From Bacillota bacterium (GTDB taxonomy: Bacteria; Bacillota; Clostridia; Oscillospirales; Oscillospiraceae): a stretch of 64,000 bases of DNA. Positions 51,446-59,763 of this stretch are shown piece after piece. The notes beneath the pieces are model-generated. The model was not told the origin of the DNA. It worked only from the letters and a program-made list of their open reading frames with translations, and did no database searches. The stretch lies in assembly GCA_028719885.1 (NCBI GenBank), contig JAQYLT010000006.1, positions 1-64,000 of the forward strand. The letters are read 5' to 3'. Each line of letters starts with the position of its first letter. The first letter of the stretch is position 1. A program made the translations under genes and the position numbers.

Positions 51446-51553
51446 CTTCATTATTCATCAGCGAAGCGGCTTCATTATTCATTATTCATTATTCATTCAG
51501 AAAATCCTGTCATGAAATGAATAATGAAGGATGAATAATGAAAAATGAATAAT
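51446..51553. repeat. ATTATTCATT tandem and inverted repeat tract
   Basis: ATTATTCATT runs on the plus strand (51470-51496) are mirrored by AATGAATAATGA runs (51513-51553), so the tract can fold on itself. AGAAAATCCTG recurs inside it and in the adjacent terminator. The tract is non-coding and lies between the four-helix-bundle gene and tRNA-Lys. Confidence 0.75.
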
Positions 51554-51557
51554 ACAA

Positions 51558-51596
51558 GCAGAAAATCCTGCCGAAAAATCGACAGGATTTTCTGCT
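51558..51596 (-). terminator. Terminator of the tRNA-Gln/tRNA-Lys transcript
   Basis: AGCAGAAAATCCTG and CAGGATTTTCTGCT pair perfectly over 14 bp directly after the tRNA-Lys 3' end. Confidence 0.85.
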
Positions 51597-51672
51597 TGGT
51601 GACCCGCCGGAGATTCGAACTCCGGACCCACTGCTTAAAAGGCAGTTGCTCTGCCGACTGAGCTAGCGGATC
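51597..51672 (-). tRNA. tRNA-Lys (anticodon TTT)
   Basis: A 76-nt cloverleaf with encoded CCA: acceptor GATCCGC/GCGGGTC, D-stem GCTC/GAGC, anticodon arm ACTGC-CTTTTAA-GCAGT, and T-arm CGGAG-TTCGAAT-CTCCG. It is six bases downstream of tRNA-Gln. Confidence 0.96.
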
Positions 51673-51678
51673 AAAAAA

Positions 51679-51753
51679 TGGCTGGGATGGCCGGATTTGA
51701 ACCGACGAATGCCAGAGTCAAAGTCTGGTGCCTTACCGCTTGGCGACATCCCA
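51679..51753 (-). tRNA. tRNA-Gln (anticodon TTG)
   Basis: A 75-nt cloverleaf with encoded CCA: acceptor TGGGATG/CATCCCA, anticodon arm CCAGA-CTTTGAC-TCTGG, and T-loop TTCAAAT. A U1-A72 acceptor end is typical of bacterial tRNA-Gln. It is the first gene of the tRNA pair. Confidence 0.96.
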
Positions 51754-51869
51754 ATATCTTGGTGCGTCGCGCCCCTGGTCGGACACACGGAGCATTATAT
51801 CATGGGTCATTGAATTTTGCAATCCTTTTTTTCAATATTTTCTTTCCAGATGGATTTCCGGGAAAATCA

Positions 51870-51907
51870 CCAATCCCCCGCAGTCTTAAAAAGCCCCGGG
51901 GGATTGG
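51870..51907 (-). terminator. Hairpin terminator of the nucleoside-scavenging operon
   Basis: CCAATCCCCC pairs with GGGGGATTGG (10 bp) about 40 bp past the nucleoside hydrolase stop. A short TTTT follows on the minus strand. Confidence 0.75.
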
Positions 51908-51948
51908 CATGGAGAGAGGAAAAAGGAAAGAAAAAGATTCAAAAAAAC

Positions 51949-52908
51949 TTATTTCGTCAGCTTCGCCGTCAGGTCCGCGGCGATGGGGTCTTTTTTCACA
52001 TAGTACACATACCCGATGGGGTGCCGGTTGGGGTCCATGCCATAGGTCCGGTCGTCCTGGGGAATGGGGCTGGGAATGGTCCGCATGAGCATGGTGTCGC
52101 CCCCCAGCACCCAGGCCACGGCCACCACATCCCACAAGGGCTTACTCCAATCCTCGTAGGAAAATTTCACCTTGGCGTACTCATAGGTGCTGTCAAGCAG
52201 GTAGTTGCACAGGGCGTTTTTATCCCGGAAGCGGTATTCCAGCTCCGGCTTTCCAAAACGGAATTCGGACACAACCCCCATGCAGGGCAGCTGCACCACC
52301 GCCGCGCCGCTGCCGTAAATCACCCGGGCGGCAGCCAGGTCCTGCTTCATATTGAATTCGTCGCAGCCGCCGTAGTGCTGGGCATGGCCCCCCAGCCAGA
52401 CGATGACCACCCGCTTGGCCATTTCCGGCTCCAGCAGCAGGGCCGAGGCCACGTTGGTGCCGGCGGCGATGGCCAGGATATACAGCGGGTGCTCCGGGGT
52501 GTATTCCCGGGAAATTTCCGCCATGGCCCGGGCGGCGGGGGAATCCACTGGGGTCACCTCATCCGGCAGATACCGGTCCGAGCCCCGGTAGACCCGGTCC
52601 TTCAGCTCCGGGGCCCCCAGCAGGTCCAGGACCTTGAAAATCTCCCGGTAGCTCTTTTCCATGCCGTCCCCCGGGCTGGAGGAGCGGAGGATACCGGTGG
52701 AGGGGTCCCGGTAAAAGGGGGCGGCGGTGATGCCCCGGATGGTCAGCCGGTCCTGGGAGCGCACCAGGTAGGACAGGGCGAACTGGTCGTCGATCTCGTT
52801 ATAGGTGTCCGAGTCCAGAATCACATCCGCCTTTCCCCGGGGCAGATTCAGCCGCCGAAGCAGCTCGCTGGCGTCCGGCTGGGGAAAAATACTGGATAAT
52901 GTTTTCAT
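51949..52908 (-). CDS. Inosine-uridine-preferring nucleoside hydrolase family protein
   Basis: The 319-aa protein has the metal-binding N-terminal motif VILDSDTYNEIDDQFALSYLV (residues 29-49), a variant of the family's DTDxGxDDxxAL. Later blocks include LYILAIAAGTNVASALLLEP and VIVWLGGHAQHY. Members cleave the N-glycosidic bond of ribonucleosides to base plus ribose with a bound calcium ion. It is the last gene of a LacI-associated operon and starts one base after the ribokinase stop, so ribose released would feed RbsK. Confidence 0.87.
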   Translation of the reverse strand: MKTLSSIFPQPDASELLRRLNLPRGKADVILDSDTYNEIDDQFALSYLVRSQDRLTIRGITAAPFYRDPSTGILRSSSPGDGMEKSYREIFKVLDLLGAPELKDRVYRGSDRYLPDEVTPVDSPAARAMAEISREYTPEHPLYILAIAAGTNVASALLLEPEMAKRVVIVWLGGHAQHYGGCDEFNMKQDLAAARVIYGSGAAVVQLPCMGVVSEFRFGKPELEYRFRDKNALCNYLLDSTYEYAKVKFSYEDWSKPLWDVVAVAWVLGGDTMLMRTIPSPIPQDDRTYGMDPNRHPIGYVYYVKKDPIAADLTAKLTK

Positions 52909-52909
52909 A

Positions 52910-53800
52910 TCAAGCCTCCTGCAGCGCTGCCAGCACCTCTGCCCGGGTGGGAATGGAGCTGGCCGCCCCCTGGCGGGTCACCGCAATGGCGGAGGCCATG
53001 GCGGCTTCTTTCATGCACTGCTCCATGCTGTCGCCCCGGGCCATGCCGGCAAGCAGATAGCCGGTAAAGGTATCCCCCGCGCCGGTGGTGTCCACGGCGG
53101 TGACAGGATAGGCTTTCTGGTGAATCCTCTGGCCGTTTCCGGAATAGACGGAGCCCTGGGAACCCAGGGTCAGCACCACCTGGGCCTGGGGATACAGGGT
53201 GTGCATCCTTTCCAGAATCCGCTCCGGCTGGGTTTCCCCGGTGATGCGGCAGCCCTCGTCCTCGTTCATGATGAACAGGAAAATCTTGCTCAGGTCGCAG
53301 GCCAGCACCGCCTCATTCATGGGGGAGGGATTCAGGGCGATGGGGATGCTCTTTTCATAGGCCCGGTCCACCAGGTAGGGAAGCTGGTTGATTTCATTTT
53401 GCAGCAGCAGCATATCCTGATTGCCGAAGCCACTGAGTACCTGGTCGCAGTATTCCGGGGTATTGGCCCGGTTGGCCCCGCCCACCAGGACGATGCTGTT
53501 CTGCCCCTTTTGGTCCACCTGAATAAAGGCGGTGCCGGAGCTGCCGGGTACGGTTTTCAGCCAGGTGCAGTCCGCGCCGCTTTCCAGCAGCAGCGCCCGG
53601 AGGAATTCTCCGTCGGAGCCGATCATGCCGGCGTGGTAAACCGTTCCGCCGGCCCGGGCCAGGGCCAGGGACTGATTCATGCCCTTTCCCCCGGGAAACC
53701 GGGTGAAGCTGGTGGAGTCGATGGTCTGGCCGGGCTGCACGATGTGCTCCACGGCGCAGACGCAGTCAATATTCAAAGAACCGAAATTCAAAATTGCCAT
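52910..53800 (-). CDS. rbsK: Ribokinase (PfkB family)
   Basis: The 296-aa sugar kinase has the PfkB entry RFPGGKGMNQSLALARAGG (substrate-binding GGKG-N), LVGGANRANTPEY, and the ATP/anion-hole motif DTTGAGDTFTGYLLAG near 237-251. This pattern, with the GKG-MNQ block, fits ribokinase better than fructokinase or nucleoside kinases, although the distinction is not absolute. It sits between the transporter ATPase genes and the nucleoside hydrolase. Confidence 0.88.
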   Translation of the reverse strand: MAILNFGSLNIDCVCAVEHIVQPGQTIDSTSFTRFPGGKGMNQSLALARAGGTVYHAGMIGSDGEFLRALLLESGADCTWLKTVPGSSGTAFIQVDQKGQNSIVLVGGANRANTPEYCDQVLSGFGNQDMLLLQNEINQLPYLVDRAYEKSIPIALNPSPMNEAVLACDLSKIFLFIMNEDEGCRITGETQPERILERMHTLYPQAQVVLTLGSQGSVYSGNGQRIHQKAYPVTAVDTTGAGDTFTGYLLAGMARGDSMEQCMKEAAMASAIAVTRQGAASSIPTRAEVLAALQEA

Positions 53801-53818
53801 ATGCCACTCCCCGCTTCG

Positions 53819-54781
53819 TTACAGATTGCAGCAGGCCACAAAGTGCCCGGGGGTAACCTCACGCAGCTGGGGGATTCCGGCGGCGCACGCCTCGCAGCTG
53901 CATCCGCAGCGCTTGCGGAAGCGGCATTCCTCCGGCAGATTGATGGGAGAGACCACCTCGCCCTGAATCAGGGGCTCATCCTTCTTCTCCCGGATTTCCG
54001 GCACGGGAATGGCGGAGAGCAGCGCCTTGGTGTAAGGATGCAGGGGGTTGCGGAACAGCTCGTCCACCGGGGCCTTTTCCACCACGCTGCCCAGGTACAT
54101 CACCGCGATTTCATCGGCGAAGTGATTCACAACAGACAGATTGTGGGTGATGAAAATGTAGGTCAGCCCCCGCTCCCGCTGCAGGTCTTTCAGAAGGTTC
54201 AGAATCTGGGCCTGGATGGAAACGTCCAAAGCGGAAACCGGCTCGTCGCAGACGATCAGCTTGGGATTCAGCGCCAGGGCTCGGGCGATGCCGATTCTCT
54301 GCCGTCGGCCGCCGTCCAGCTCATGAGGGTAGGCGTTGTACAGCCGGTGGGCCAGGCCCACGGTGTCCATCAGATCCAGGATGTACTTTTCCTTTTTCTG
54401 CTCCAGCTCCCGGCCGCTGCCCTCCAGAATTTTGTGGTAATTCAGAGGCTCCGCAATCAGCTCACTGACGGTCATACGGGGGTCCAGGGAGGAAAATGGG
54501 TCCTGGAAAATAATCTGCATATCCCGGCGGAGCTTGGTCATCTCCCGGCTGCTGAGCTTGGTGATGTCCTTTCCCTCGAAAAAAATCTGGCCGGAGGTAG
54601 GCTCGATGAGCCGCAGGATGGTCCGCCCGGTGGAGGACTTGCCGCAGCCGGATTCGCCCACAATGCCCAGGGTCTTTCCCCGCTCAATGGAGAAATTCAC
54701 ATTATCCACGGCGTGAACATTGCCCTTGGGGGATTTGAAATATTTTTTCAGGTTTTTAACTTCCAGAATGATATCGGCCAT
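53819..54781 (-). CDS. Peptide/nickel-type ABC transporter ATP-binding protein (OppF/DppF-like)
   Basis: The 320-aa ATPase has Walker A GIVGESGCGKSS, Walker B LIVCDEPVSALDVS and a C-terminal OppF-type cysteine-rich region (CRFRKRCGCSCEAC). Its signature motif reads ELDGGRRQR, with Asp where LSGGQ has Ser; I recall this as a recurrent variant in clostridial OppF-like proteins rather than a defect. It pairs with the OppD-like ATPase encoded three bases upstream. The Cys-rich tail may hold an iron-sulfur cluster, as in other OppF/DppF proteins. Confidence 0.92.
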   Translation of the reverse strand: MADIILEVKNLKKYFKSPKGNVHAVDNVNFSIERGKTLGIVGESGCGKSSTGRTILRLIEPTSGQIFFEGKDITKLSSREMTKLRRDMQIIFQDPFSSLDPRMTVSELIAEPLNYHKILEGSGRELEQKKEKYILDLMDTVGLAHRLYNAYPHELDGGRRQRIGIARALALNPKLIVCDEPVSALDVSIQAQILNLLKDLQRERGLTYIFITHNLSVVNHFADEIAVMYLGSVVEKAPVDELFRNPLHPYTKALLSAIPVPEIREKKDEPLIQGEVVSPINLPEECRFRKRCGCSCEACAAGIPQLREVTPGHFVACCNL

Positions 54782-54784
54782 GGC

Positions 54785-55840
54785 TCAGTACCCCCTTTGG
54801 ATGTGGAACGCGGGATCAAGATAGGCGGAGCACGCCGCGTAGTGGGTGTCCGAAAAATGCTGGATGTGTACGTCGCCGCTGCGGCAGGCGTCGGTGGCGT
54901 AGGCGCACCGGTCGGCAAAGGCGCAGCCCTTGGGCAGATTGGCCGGGTCCGGCATCAGGCCGGGGATGGGCTGGAGCTTCTGCTGGCGGCTGTTGATGTT
55001 GGGCAGGGAATTGAACAGGCCCTCGGTGTAGGGGTGCTTGGTCTGGTTGAACACCTCTTCCAGGGTGCCATATTCCACAATCCGGCCGGCGTACATCACC
55101 GCCACCTCGTCGCACAGCTCTGCCACAACGCCAAGGTCGTGGGTAATCATAATCAGGGAGGTGTCGTTTTTCTCCTTCAGGTCCTTCATCATCCGCAGGA
55201 TCTGGGCCTGAATGGTCACGTCCAGGGCGGAGGTGGGCTCATCGGCAATGAGGACAGTGGGATTGCAGGCCAGGGCAATGGCGATGCCCACCCGCTGCCG
55301 CATACCGCCGGAGAACTGATGGGGGTACTCCCCCACCCGGTTGGGATCGATGCCCACCATGGCCAGCATCTTCTTTGCCTCCTCCAGGGCTTCCTTTTCA
55401 GAGAGGTGCCGGTGGAGGATGATGCTCTCGGCGATCTGCTCTCCCACGGACATCACCGGGTTCAGGGAGGTCATGGGGTCCTGGAAGATCATGGCGATTT
55501 CGCTGCCCCGGACGTTTTGCAGCTCCGCCGGGGTGAGCTGACGCATATCCAGGCCGTTGACCTTAACGGTTCCGGACTTCACCACCCCGGGAGGGTCGGG
55601 GACCATGTTCATCAAGGCCAGCATAGCGGTGGTTTTTCCGGCGCCGGTTTCCCCCACCAGGCCCAGGGTGTGCTTTTTCGCCAGGGAGAAGCTGATGCCG
55701 TTTACCGCCTCCACGGTTTCGGAGGAGGTGACATACTGCACCACCAGGTTTTCCACCTCCACGGCGGCATCCATTTTCTGACGCTTTTTCTCCAGGGATT
55801 CCTCGGAATTGCCCCGGGTCAGTTTTTTGAAAATACTCAT
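54785..55840 (-). CDS. Peptide/nickel-type ABC transporter ATP-binding protein (OppD/DppD-like)
   Basis: The ATG after GAGGTG gives about 351 aa; the track's GTG start three codons earlier overlaps the ribosome site. Walker A is GLVGETGAGKTTAMLAL, the signature is FSGGMRQRVGIAIAL and Walker B is VLIADEPTSALDVT, followed by the OppD/DppD C-terminal GCAFADRCAYATDACRSGD cysteine motif. It energises the transporter formed with the DppB/DppC-like permeases. Confidence 0.93.
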   Translation of the reverse strand: MSIFKKLTRGNSEESLEKKRQKMDAAVEVENLVVQYVTSSETVEAVNGISFSLAKKHTLGLVGETGAGKTTAMLALMNMVPDPPGVVKSGTVKVNGLDMRQLTPAELQNVRGSEIAMIFQDPMTSLNPVMSVGEQIAESIILHRHLSEKEALEEAKKMLAMVGIDPNRVGEYPHQFSGGMRQRVGIAIALACNPTVLIADEPTSALDVTIQAQILRMMKDLKEKNDTSLIMITHDLGVVAELCDEVAVMYAGRIVEYGTLEEVFNQTKHPYTEGLFNSLPNINSRQQKLQPIPGLMPDPANLPKGCAFADRCAYATDACRSGDVHIQHFSDTHYAACSAYLDPAFHIQRGY

Positions 55841-55850
55841 ATGGCCCACC

Positions 55851-56738
55851 TCATCTTTTTAGCTTGGGGTCCAGGGCGTCCCGCAGGCCGTCGCCCACCA
55901 GGTTGATGACCATGACGGTAATCATAATGGCCAGGCCGGGGAACAGGCACATGTGCTGGGCCCGGGTCAGGAAGGATTTGGATGCGCTGAGCAGTGCGCC
56001 CCACTCGGGAGTGGGCAGGGGTACGCCCAGACCGATGTAGCTCAGGCCGGCGGCGGAGATGATGGCGGTGCCCACCCGCAGGGTTGCCTGAACCAGAATG
56101 GGAGAGAAGCAGTTGGGCAGCACGTGCTTCAAAAGAATGGTGGTGGTGGGAGCGCCAATGGCCCGGGCGGACTCAATATAGTCGTTGTTTCTTGTGACCA
56201 TCACCGAGGCCCGGGTAATCCGGGTGAACACCGGTATGGCGCTGATGGAAAGGGCGATAATCAGGTTTATCATGCTGGTGCCCATGATGGAAACCAGGAT
56301 GATGGTCATCAGCAGGCTGGGGATGATGGTAAAGGTATCCACAAACCGCATTAAAATGGTGTCGAATTTTCCGCCGATGTAGCCGGAGGCGGCGCCCACA
56401 GGCACGCCCACCAGCAGGCCAATGACCACGGAGGAGAAGCCGATGATCAGGGAGTAGCGGGTGCCGTAGCCGATACGGGCCAGCATATCCCGGCCGAAAT
56501 TATCCGTGCCGAAAGGATGCTCGGCGCAGGGGCTGATGAGCCGGGCCTTGGAGTTGGTGGCGATGATGTCCTGCTCGTAGTCCCAGATCACGTCGGCGAA
56601 GATGGCAATGAGAATCAAAAGAATGAGAATGACCAGGCCCACCATGGCGCCCTTGTTCCGCCGGAACTGCTTCCAGACCTCCAGGGCCCGGTTCTGCTTG
56701 ACGCTGGCCGCTGCCGCGGAGCTTTGTTTTTTTGCCAT
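55851..56738 (-). CDS. ABC transporter permease, OppC/DppC-like
   Basis: The start MAKKQSSAAAASVKQNRALEVWKQFRRNKGAMVGL, after GAGGAGG, gives 295 aa; the track start extends back into the partner gene. Features are the N-terminal OppC-type RRNKGAMVGL motif, six spans, an HPFGTDNFGRDMLARIGYGTRYSL block, and the EAA-type coupling segment YIESARAIGAPTTTILLKHVLPN. Together with the DppB-like protein it forms the membrane channel. Confidence 0.95.
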   Translation of the reverse strand: MAKKQSSAAAASVKQNRALEVWKQFRRNKGAMVGLVILILLILIAIFADVIWDYEQDIIATNSKARLISPCAEHPFGTDNFGRDMLARIGYGTRYSLIIGFSSVVIGLLVGVPVGAASGYIGGKFDTILMRFVDTFTIIPSLLMTIILVSIMGTSMINLIIALSISAIPVFTRITRASVMVTRNNDYIESARAIGAPTTTILLKHVLPNCFSPILVQATLRVGTAIISAAGLSYIGLGVPLPTPEWGALLSASKSFLTRAQHMCLFPGLAIMITVMVINLVGDGLRDALDPKLKR

Positions 56739-56751
56739 TGTCTCCACCTCC

Positions 56752-57684
56752 TCAGCTCTTGGAATACTGGGCTTTGATTCTGGGGTCCAGGAAAGCGTAG
56801 ACAATGTCCACGATGAGCAGGACCACGGAAACAAATATCGCCAGCATGATGATGAAGCCGGTCACAACCTCAAAGTCACTTTTCAGAATGGAGTCCACCA
56901 GGAAGCTGCCCACGCCGGGGAGGGCGAACACCCGCTCGGTGAGCACGGCGCCGCCGATGAGGGTGGAAACCTGGATGCCGATCATGGTGACGATGGGAAT
57001 CTGGGCATTTTTCAGGGCGTGCTTCATGATGATCCGGCGCTCACTGACACCCTTGGACCGGGCGGTGCGGAGGTAGTCCTGCTTCAGAACGTCCAGCATG
57101 GCAGAGCGGGTGGTTCTGGTCAGGGCGGCCATGTTGCCGGTGCCGCAGGTGAAGGCCGGCAGAATGAAGCTCTTCCAGCTGGCCGCGCCGGTGGAGGGAA
57201 GCCAGCCCAGCTTCACGGAGAAGAGGATAATCAGCAGCAGACCCAGCCAGAAGTTGGGCATGGCCAGACCCACAAAGGAAAGGGTGGAGGCGGCGGTATC
57301 CACCAGGGTGTTTTCTTTCACCGCCGCGATGATGCCCAGGGGGAGGGACAGAATCACAGTGACCAGCACCGAGGAGGCAGCCAGCATCAATGTGGTGGGG
57401 AATTTCTTAAAGAACAAATCCCAAACGGGCATGTTGTTGGCGTAGCTGGTGCCCAGGTCCCGGCGGAGCACCCCGGCCATATACCGGACGTAGCGCACCA
57501 GCAGGGGGTCATTCAGCCCGTGAGCCTCCCGGTATTCCTCCAGCTGTTCGTCGGAGGCGCCGTCGCCCAGGGCGGTGACGGCGGCATCGGTGGGCACAAA
57601 GTCCATGATGAAGAACACAATCAGCGAAACGGCAATGACCACGGGAATAATCATCAAAATTCGCTTCAAAACATATTTGAGCAT
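56752..57684 (-). CDS. ABC transporter permease, OppB/DppB-like
   Basis: The start MLKYVLKRILMIIPVVIAVSLIVFFIM, after AAAAGGAGAG, gives 310 aa; the track's 29-residue extension is unsupported. It has the DppB layout with the first span at the N-terminus, LNDPLLVRYVRYMAGVLRRDLGTSY, and the EAA loop YLRTARSKGVSERRIIMKHALKNA. It is the first permease gene of the operon, following the binding-protein gene across a hairpin. Confidence 0.95.
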   Translation of the reverse strand: MLKYVLKRILMIIPVVIAVSLIVFFIMDFVPTDAAVTALGDGASDEQLEEYREAHGLNDPLLVRYVRYMAGVLRRDLGTSYANNMPVWDLFFKKFPTTLMLAASSVLVTVILSLPLGIIAAVKENTLVDTAASTLSFVGLAMPNFWLGLLLIILFSVKLGWLPSTGAASWKSFILPAFTCGTGNMAALTRTTRSAMLDVLKQDYLRTARSKGVSERRIIMKHALKNAQIPIVTMIGIQVSTLIGGAVLTERVFALPGVGSFLVDSILKSDFEVVTGFIIMLAIFVSVVLLIVDIVYAFLDPRIKAQYSKS

Positions 57685-57733
57685 GATTTCTCTCCTTTTG
57701 CAAATTTCCGGATGGTGCGGAAAGACAGAAAGG

Positions 57734-57766
57734 GGTGGGGAAGTTGGATATTCCTCCTTCCCCACC
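57734..57766 (-). terminator. Intercistronic hairpin between binding protein and permease genes
   Basis: GGTGGGGAAG pairs with CTTCCCCACC (10 bp). It lies between the substrate-binding protein stop and the DppB-like start. Lacking a U-tract, it more likely protects the upstream mRNA and keeps binding protein in excess than fully terminates. Confidence 0.6.
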
Positions 57767-57780
57767 GGCATTGCTGTGGA

Positions 57781-59292
57781 TTATTCAGTCACGTAGCAGT
57801 AGGAGAAGTCAACGTCCACGGCCTGAGCATTCAGGTTCACGCCGCCAAAGTTCTTGGAGCCGATGCAGAACAGGTTGGCAGTTGCCAGGGCAACGCCGGG
57901 AACCTCCTCCGCCACATACTGCTGCAGGTCGGCGTACTTCGCCAGCATTTCCTCGTAGGTGCCGCTGGCCAGAACGTCCGCCAGCTTCTCGTCGAATTCG
58001 GGATTGGCGTAGTTCATGAAGGAGCGGGTGGCGCCGGTCTTCAGGTACTCGATCATGACGGTGATGATGCCGCCGTACTGGCTGGTGCAGTTGATGGCCA
58101 TGTCGTAGCCATTGTCCTCGCGGATGGCCTTGGTGAAGCCGGTCTGGGCCCACTCCTGGATCTCCACGTTGATGCCCGCGTCTCTCAGGTTGCTCTGGAG
58201 CATTTCGGCCACGGGGATGTACTTGGCAAAGGTGTACAGCTTCAGGGTGATGCCGCCCAGTCCGTTTTCCTCCAGCAGGGCCTTGGCGCCCTCGGGGTCG
58301 TACTTGTAGGCGTCAACATCGGTGTAACCCACAGCCACGGGGCTGATGAAGTTGTCGCAGAGGGTGCCGCAGAGGCCGTCCTCGTAGCACACGGCCAGGA
58401 TGTCCTCCCGGTTGACGGACATGGCCACGGCCTGACGGACGATCTTGTTGGAGCCGTACTCGGTGTTGGCGTTGAAGCCGGCGTAGACAACCTGGATGTT
58501 GCTGGCGGAGAACACGTTGTAGTTATCGGGGTCGTAGATGAAGTTCACAATATCGGAGGGGTTGCCGTCGTACATGGCGTCGATGTCGCCGGACTGGAGG
58601 GCCAGGGCCCGGGAGCTGGCGTCGGTGATCACCACAAAGGTGATGGATTCGGTGACGGGCTTCTCACCCCAGTAGTCCTCGAAGCGGCGGATGGTCCAGG
58701 ACACGCCGGTTTCCACGGAGTCGAAGTAGTAGGGGCCGGTGCCGATCTTCTGGCCTTCCAGGATGCCCATGGTTTCGCAGGCGGTCTTGCTCAGGATGTC
58801 CTGGGCGGCGTAGTTCAGCCAGTCGGCGGAGGGAGCCTTCAGCTTAAAGGTGACCTGATAGGGAGCGTCCACAACCACCTCGTCCACGTAGGCGATGCCG
58901 GAGATGGCCTGGGAAACACCCTCGTTGGAGGTGGTGGAGCAGTAGTCCCAGGTGAACTTTACGTCCTCGGCGGTGAAGTCACTGCCGTCGTGGAATTTCA
59001 CACCCTCCCGCAGGGTAAAGGTCCATTCGGTAGCGGTATCGTTGGAGGTCCATTCGGTAGCCAGCTCCGCCACGGCGGTGCCGTCGGTCTGGATGGCAAC
59101 CAGGCCGTTGAAGGTGGAGTTGCAGGTCTGGGTGGTCACGGTGGCGGTGCCGGCATAGCGGCAGGCTACGGTCAGGTCAGCCAGGGTGCCGATGCGGATG
59201 TCTTTCTTGTAGCCGGGGTCGGCCATGGCGGTGACGCTGCAAAGGGTGACAACCATTGCCACAACCAGCATCAGGGAGAGGAGCTTTTTCAT
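57781..59292 (-). CDS. ABC transporter substrate-binding protein, family 5 (DppA/OppA-like)
   Basis: The start MKKLLSLMLVVAMVVTLCSVTAMADPG after AAAAGGATGG gives 503 aa with a signal peptide; the Cys lies in TLCS, which does not form a clear lipobox, so membrane anchoring is uncertain. The SBP_bac_5 core is visible in EWTFTLREGVKFHDGSDFTAEDVKFTWDY, with KLKAPSADWLNYAAQDILSK. Family 5 proteins bind peptides, nickel, sugars or other solutes. The operon's ribokinase and nucleoside hydrolase suggest a nucleoside or ribosyl ligand here. Confidence 0.93.
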   Translation of the reverse strand: MKKLLSLMLVVAMVVTLCSVTAMADPGYKKDIRIGTLADLTVACRYAGTATVTTQTCNSTFNGLVAIQTDGTAVAELATEWTSNDTATEWTFTLREGVKFHDGSDFTAEDVKFTWDYCSTTSNEGVSQAISGIAYVDEVVVDAPYQVTFKLKAPSADWLNYAAQDILSKTACETMGILEGQKIGTGPYYFDSVETGVSWTIRRFEDYWGEKPVTESITFVVITDASSRALALQSGDIDAMYDGNPSDIVNFIYDPDNYNVFSASNIQVVYAGFNANTEYGSNKIVRQAVAMSVNREDILAVCYEDGLCGTLCDNFISPVAVGYTDVDAYKYDPEGAKALLEENGLGGITLKLYTFAKYIPVAEMLQSNLRDAGINVEIQEWAQTGFTKAIREDNGYDMAINCTSQYGGIITVMIEYLKTGATRSFMNYANPEFDEKLADVLASGTYEEMLAKYADLQQYVAEEVPGVALATANLFCIGSKNFGGVNLNAQAVDVDFSYCYVTE

Positions 59293-59379
59293 GTTGATTC
59301 CATCCTTTTCTTTTTGTATTTTATTTTTTGTGCCTATCGGCTCTCGCCGGTAATCCGATAAATTGGCGTTTGTTGAGAC

Positions 59380-59694
59380 ATTTCGTAGGGAATGCATTTA
59401 TGCATTCCACCCTGGTCGCACACTGCCGGGGGTTATTGAATCAAAAAAACGTGGTGTTTTGCGTAGGGAACGGATTCAGACCTTCCAAAACGCTGGTGAA
59501 CATCCGTGGTTTGTTGGATGGTAACGGGTTCCATTTTTTCCCAACAATTATCCATTCAACACACCCTGATAAAGACGTTACCGAGCGGAATGCATGAATG
59601 CATTCCCTACGCAAAATTCATCGTTTTACAATTCGTTGAACCTTTGTGGCCTATGAACCTTTCGGAACGCATGAATGCGTTCCCTACGAACACA
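59380..59694. repeat. Palindromic repeat array upstream of the ABC operon
   Basis: Units: CGTAGGGAATGCATTTATGCATTCC near 59384, GCGTAGGGAACGGATTCAGACCTTCC near 59461 with a decayed second arm, GGAATGCATGAATGCATTCCCTACG ending near 59611, and GGAACGCATGAATGCGTTCCCTACG ending near 59690. ACAAATTCCAAT follows. The array fills the gap between the LacI gene and the binding protein gene, so it must be transcribed if the regulator and operon share an mRNA. Confidence 0.9.
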
Positions 59695-59763
59695 TACTGA
59701 CAAATTCCAATCTATCTGACTACCGTATCAAGTCGATCTGCACGGATTCACAAAATCCTATGG

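Noticed and set aside
52805-55906. 1033-aa plus-strand ORF over the ABC transporter genes
   Set aside because: It spans several well-supported minus-strand genes and has Gly/His/Gln-rich shadow composition.
56602-59361. 919-aa plus-strand ORF over permease and binding protein genes
   Set aside because: Antisense shadow of three strong transporter genes, no ribosome site and no motif.
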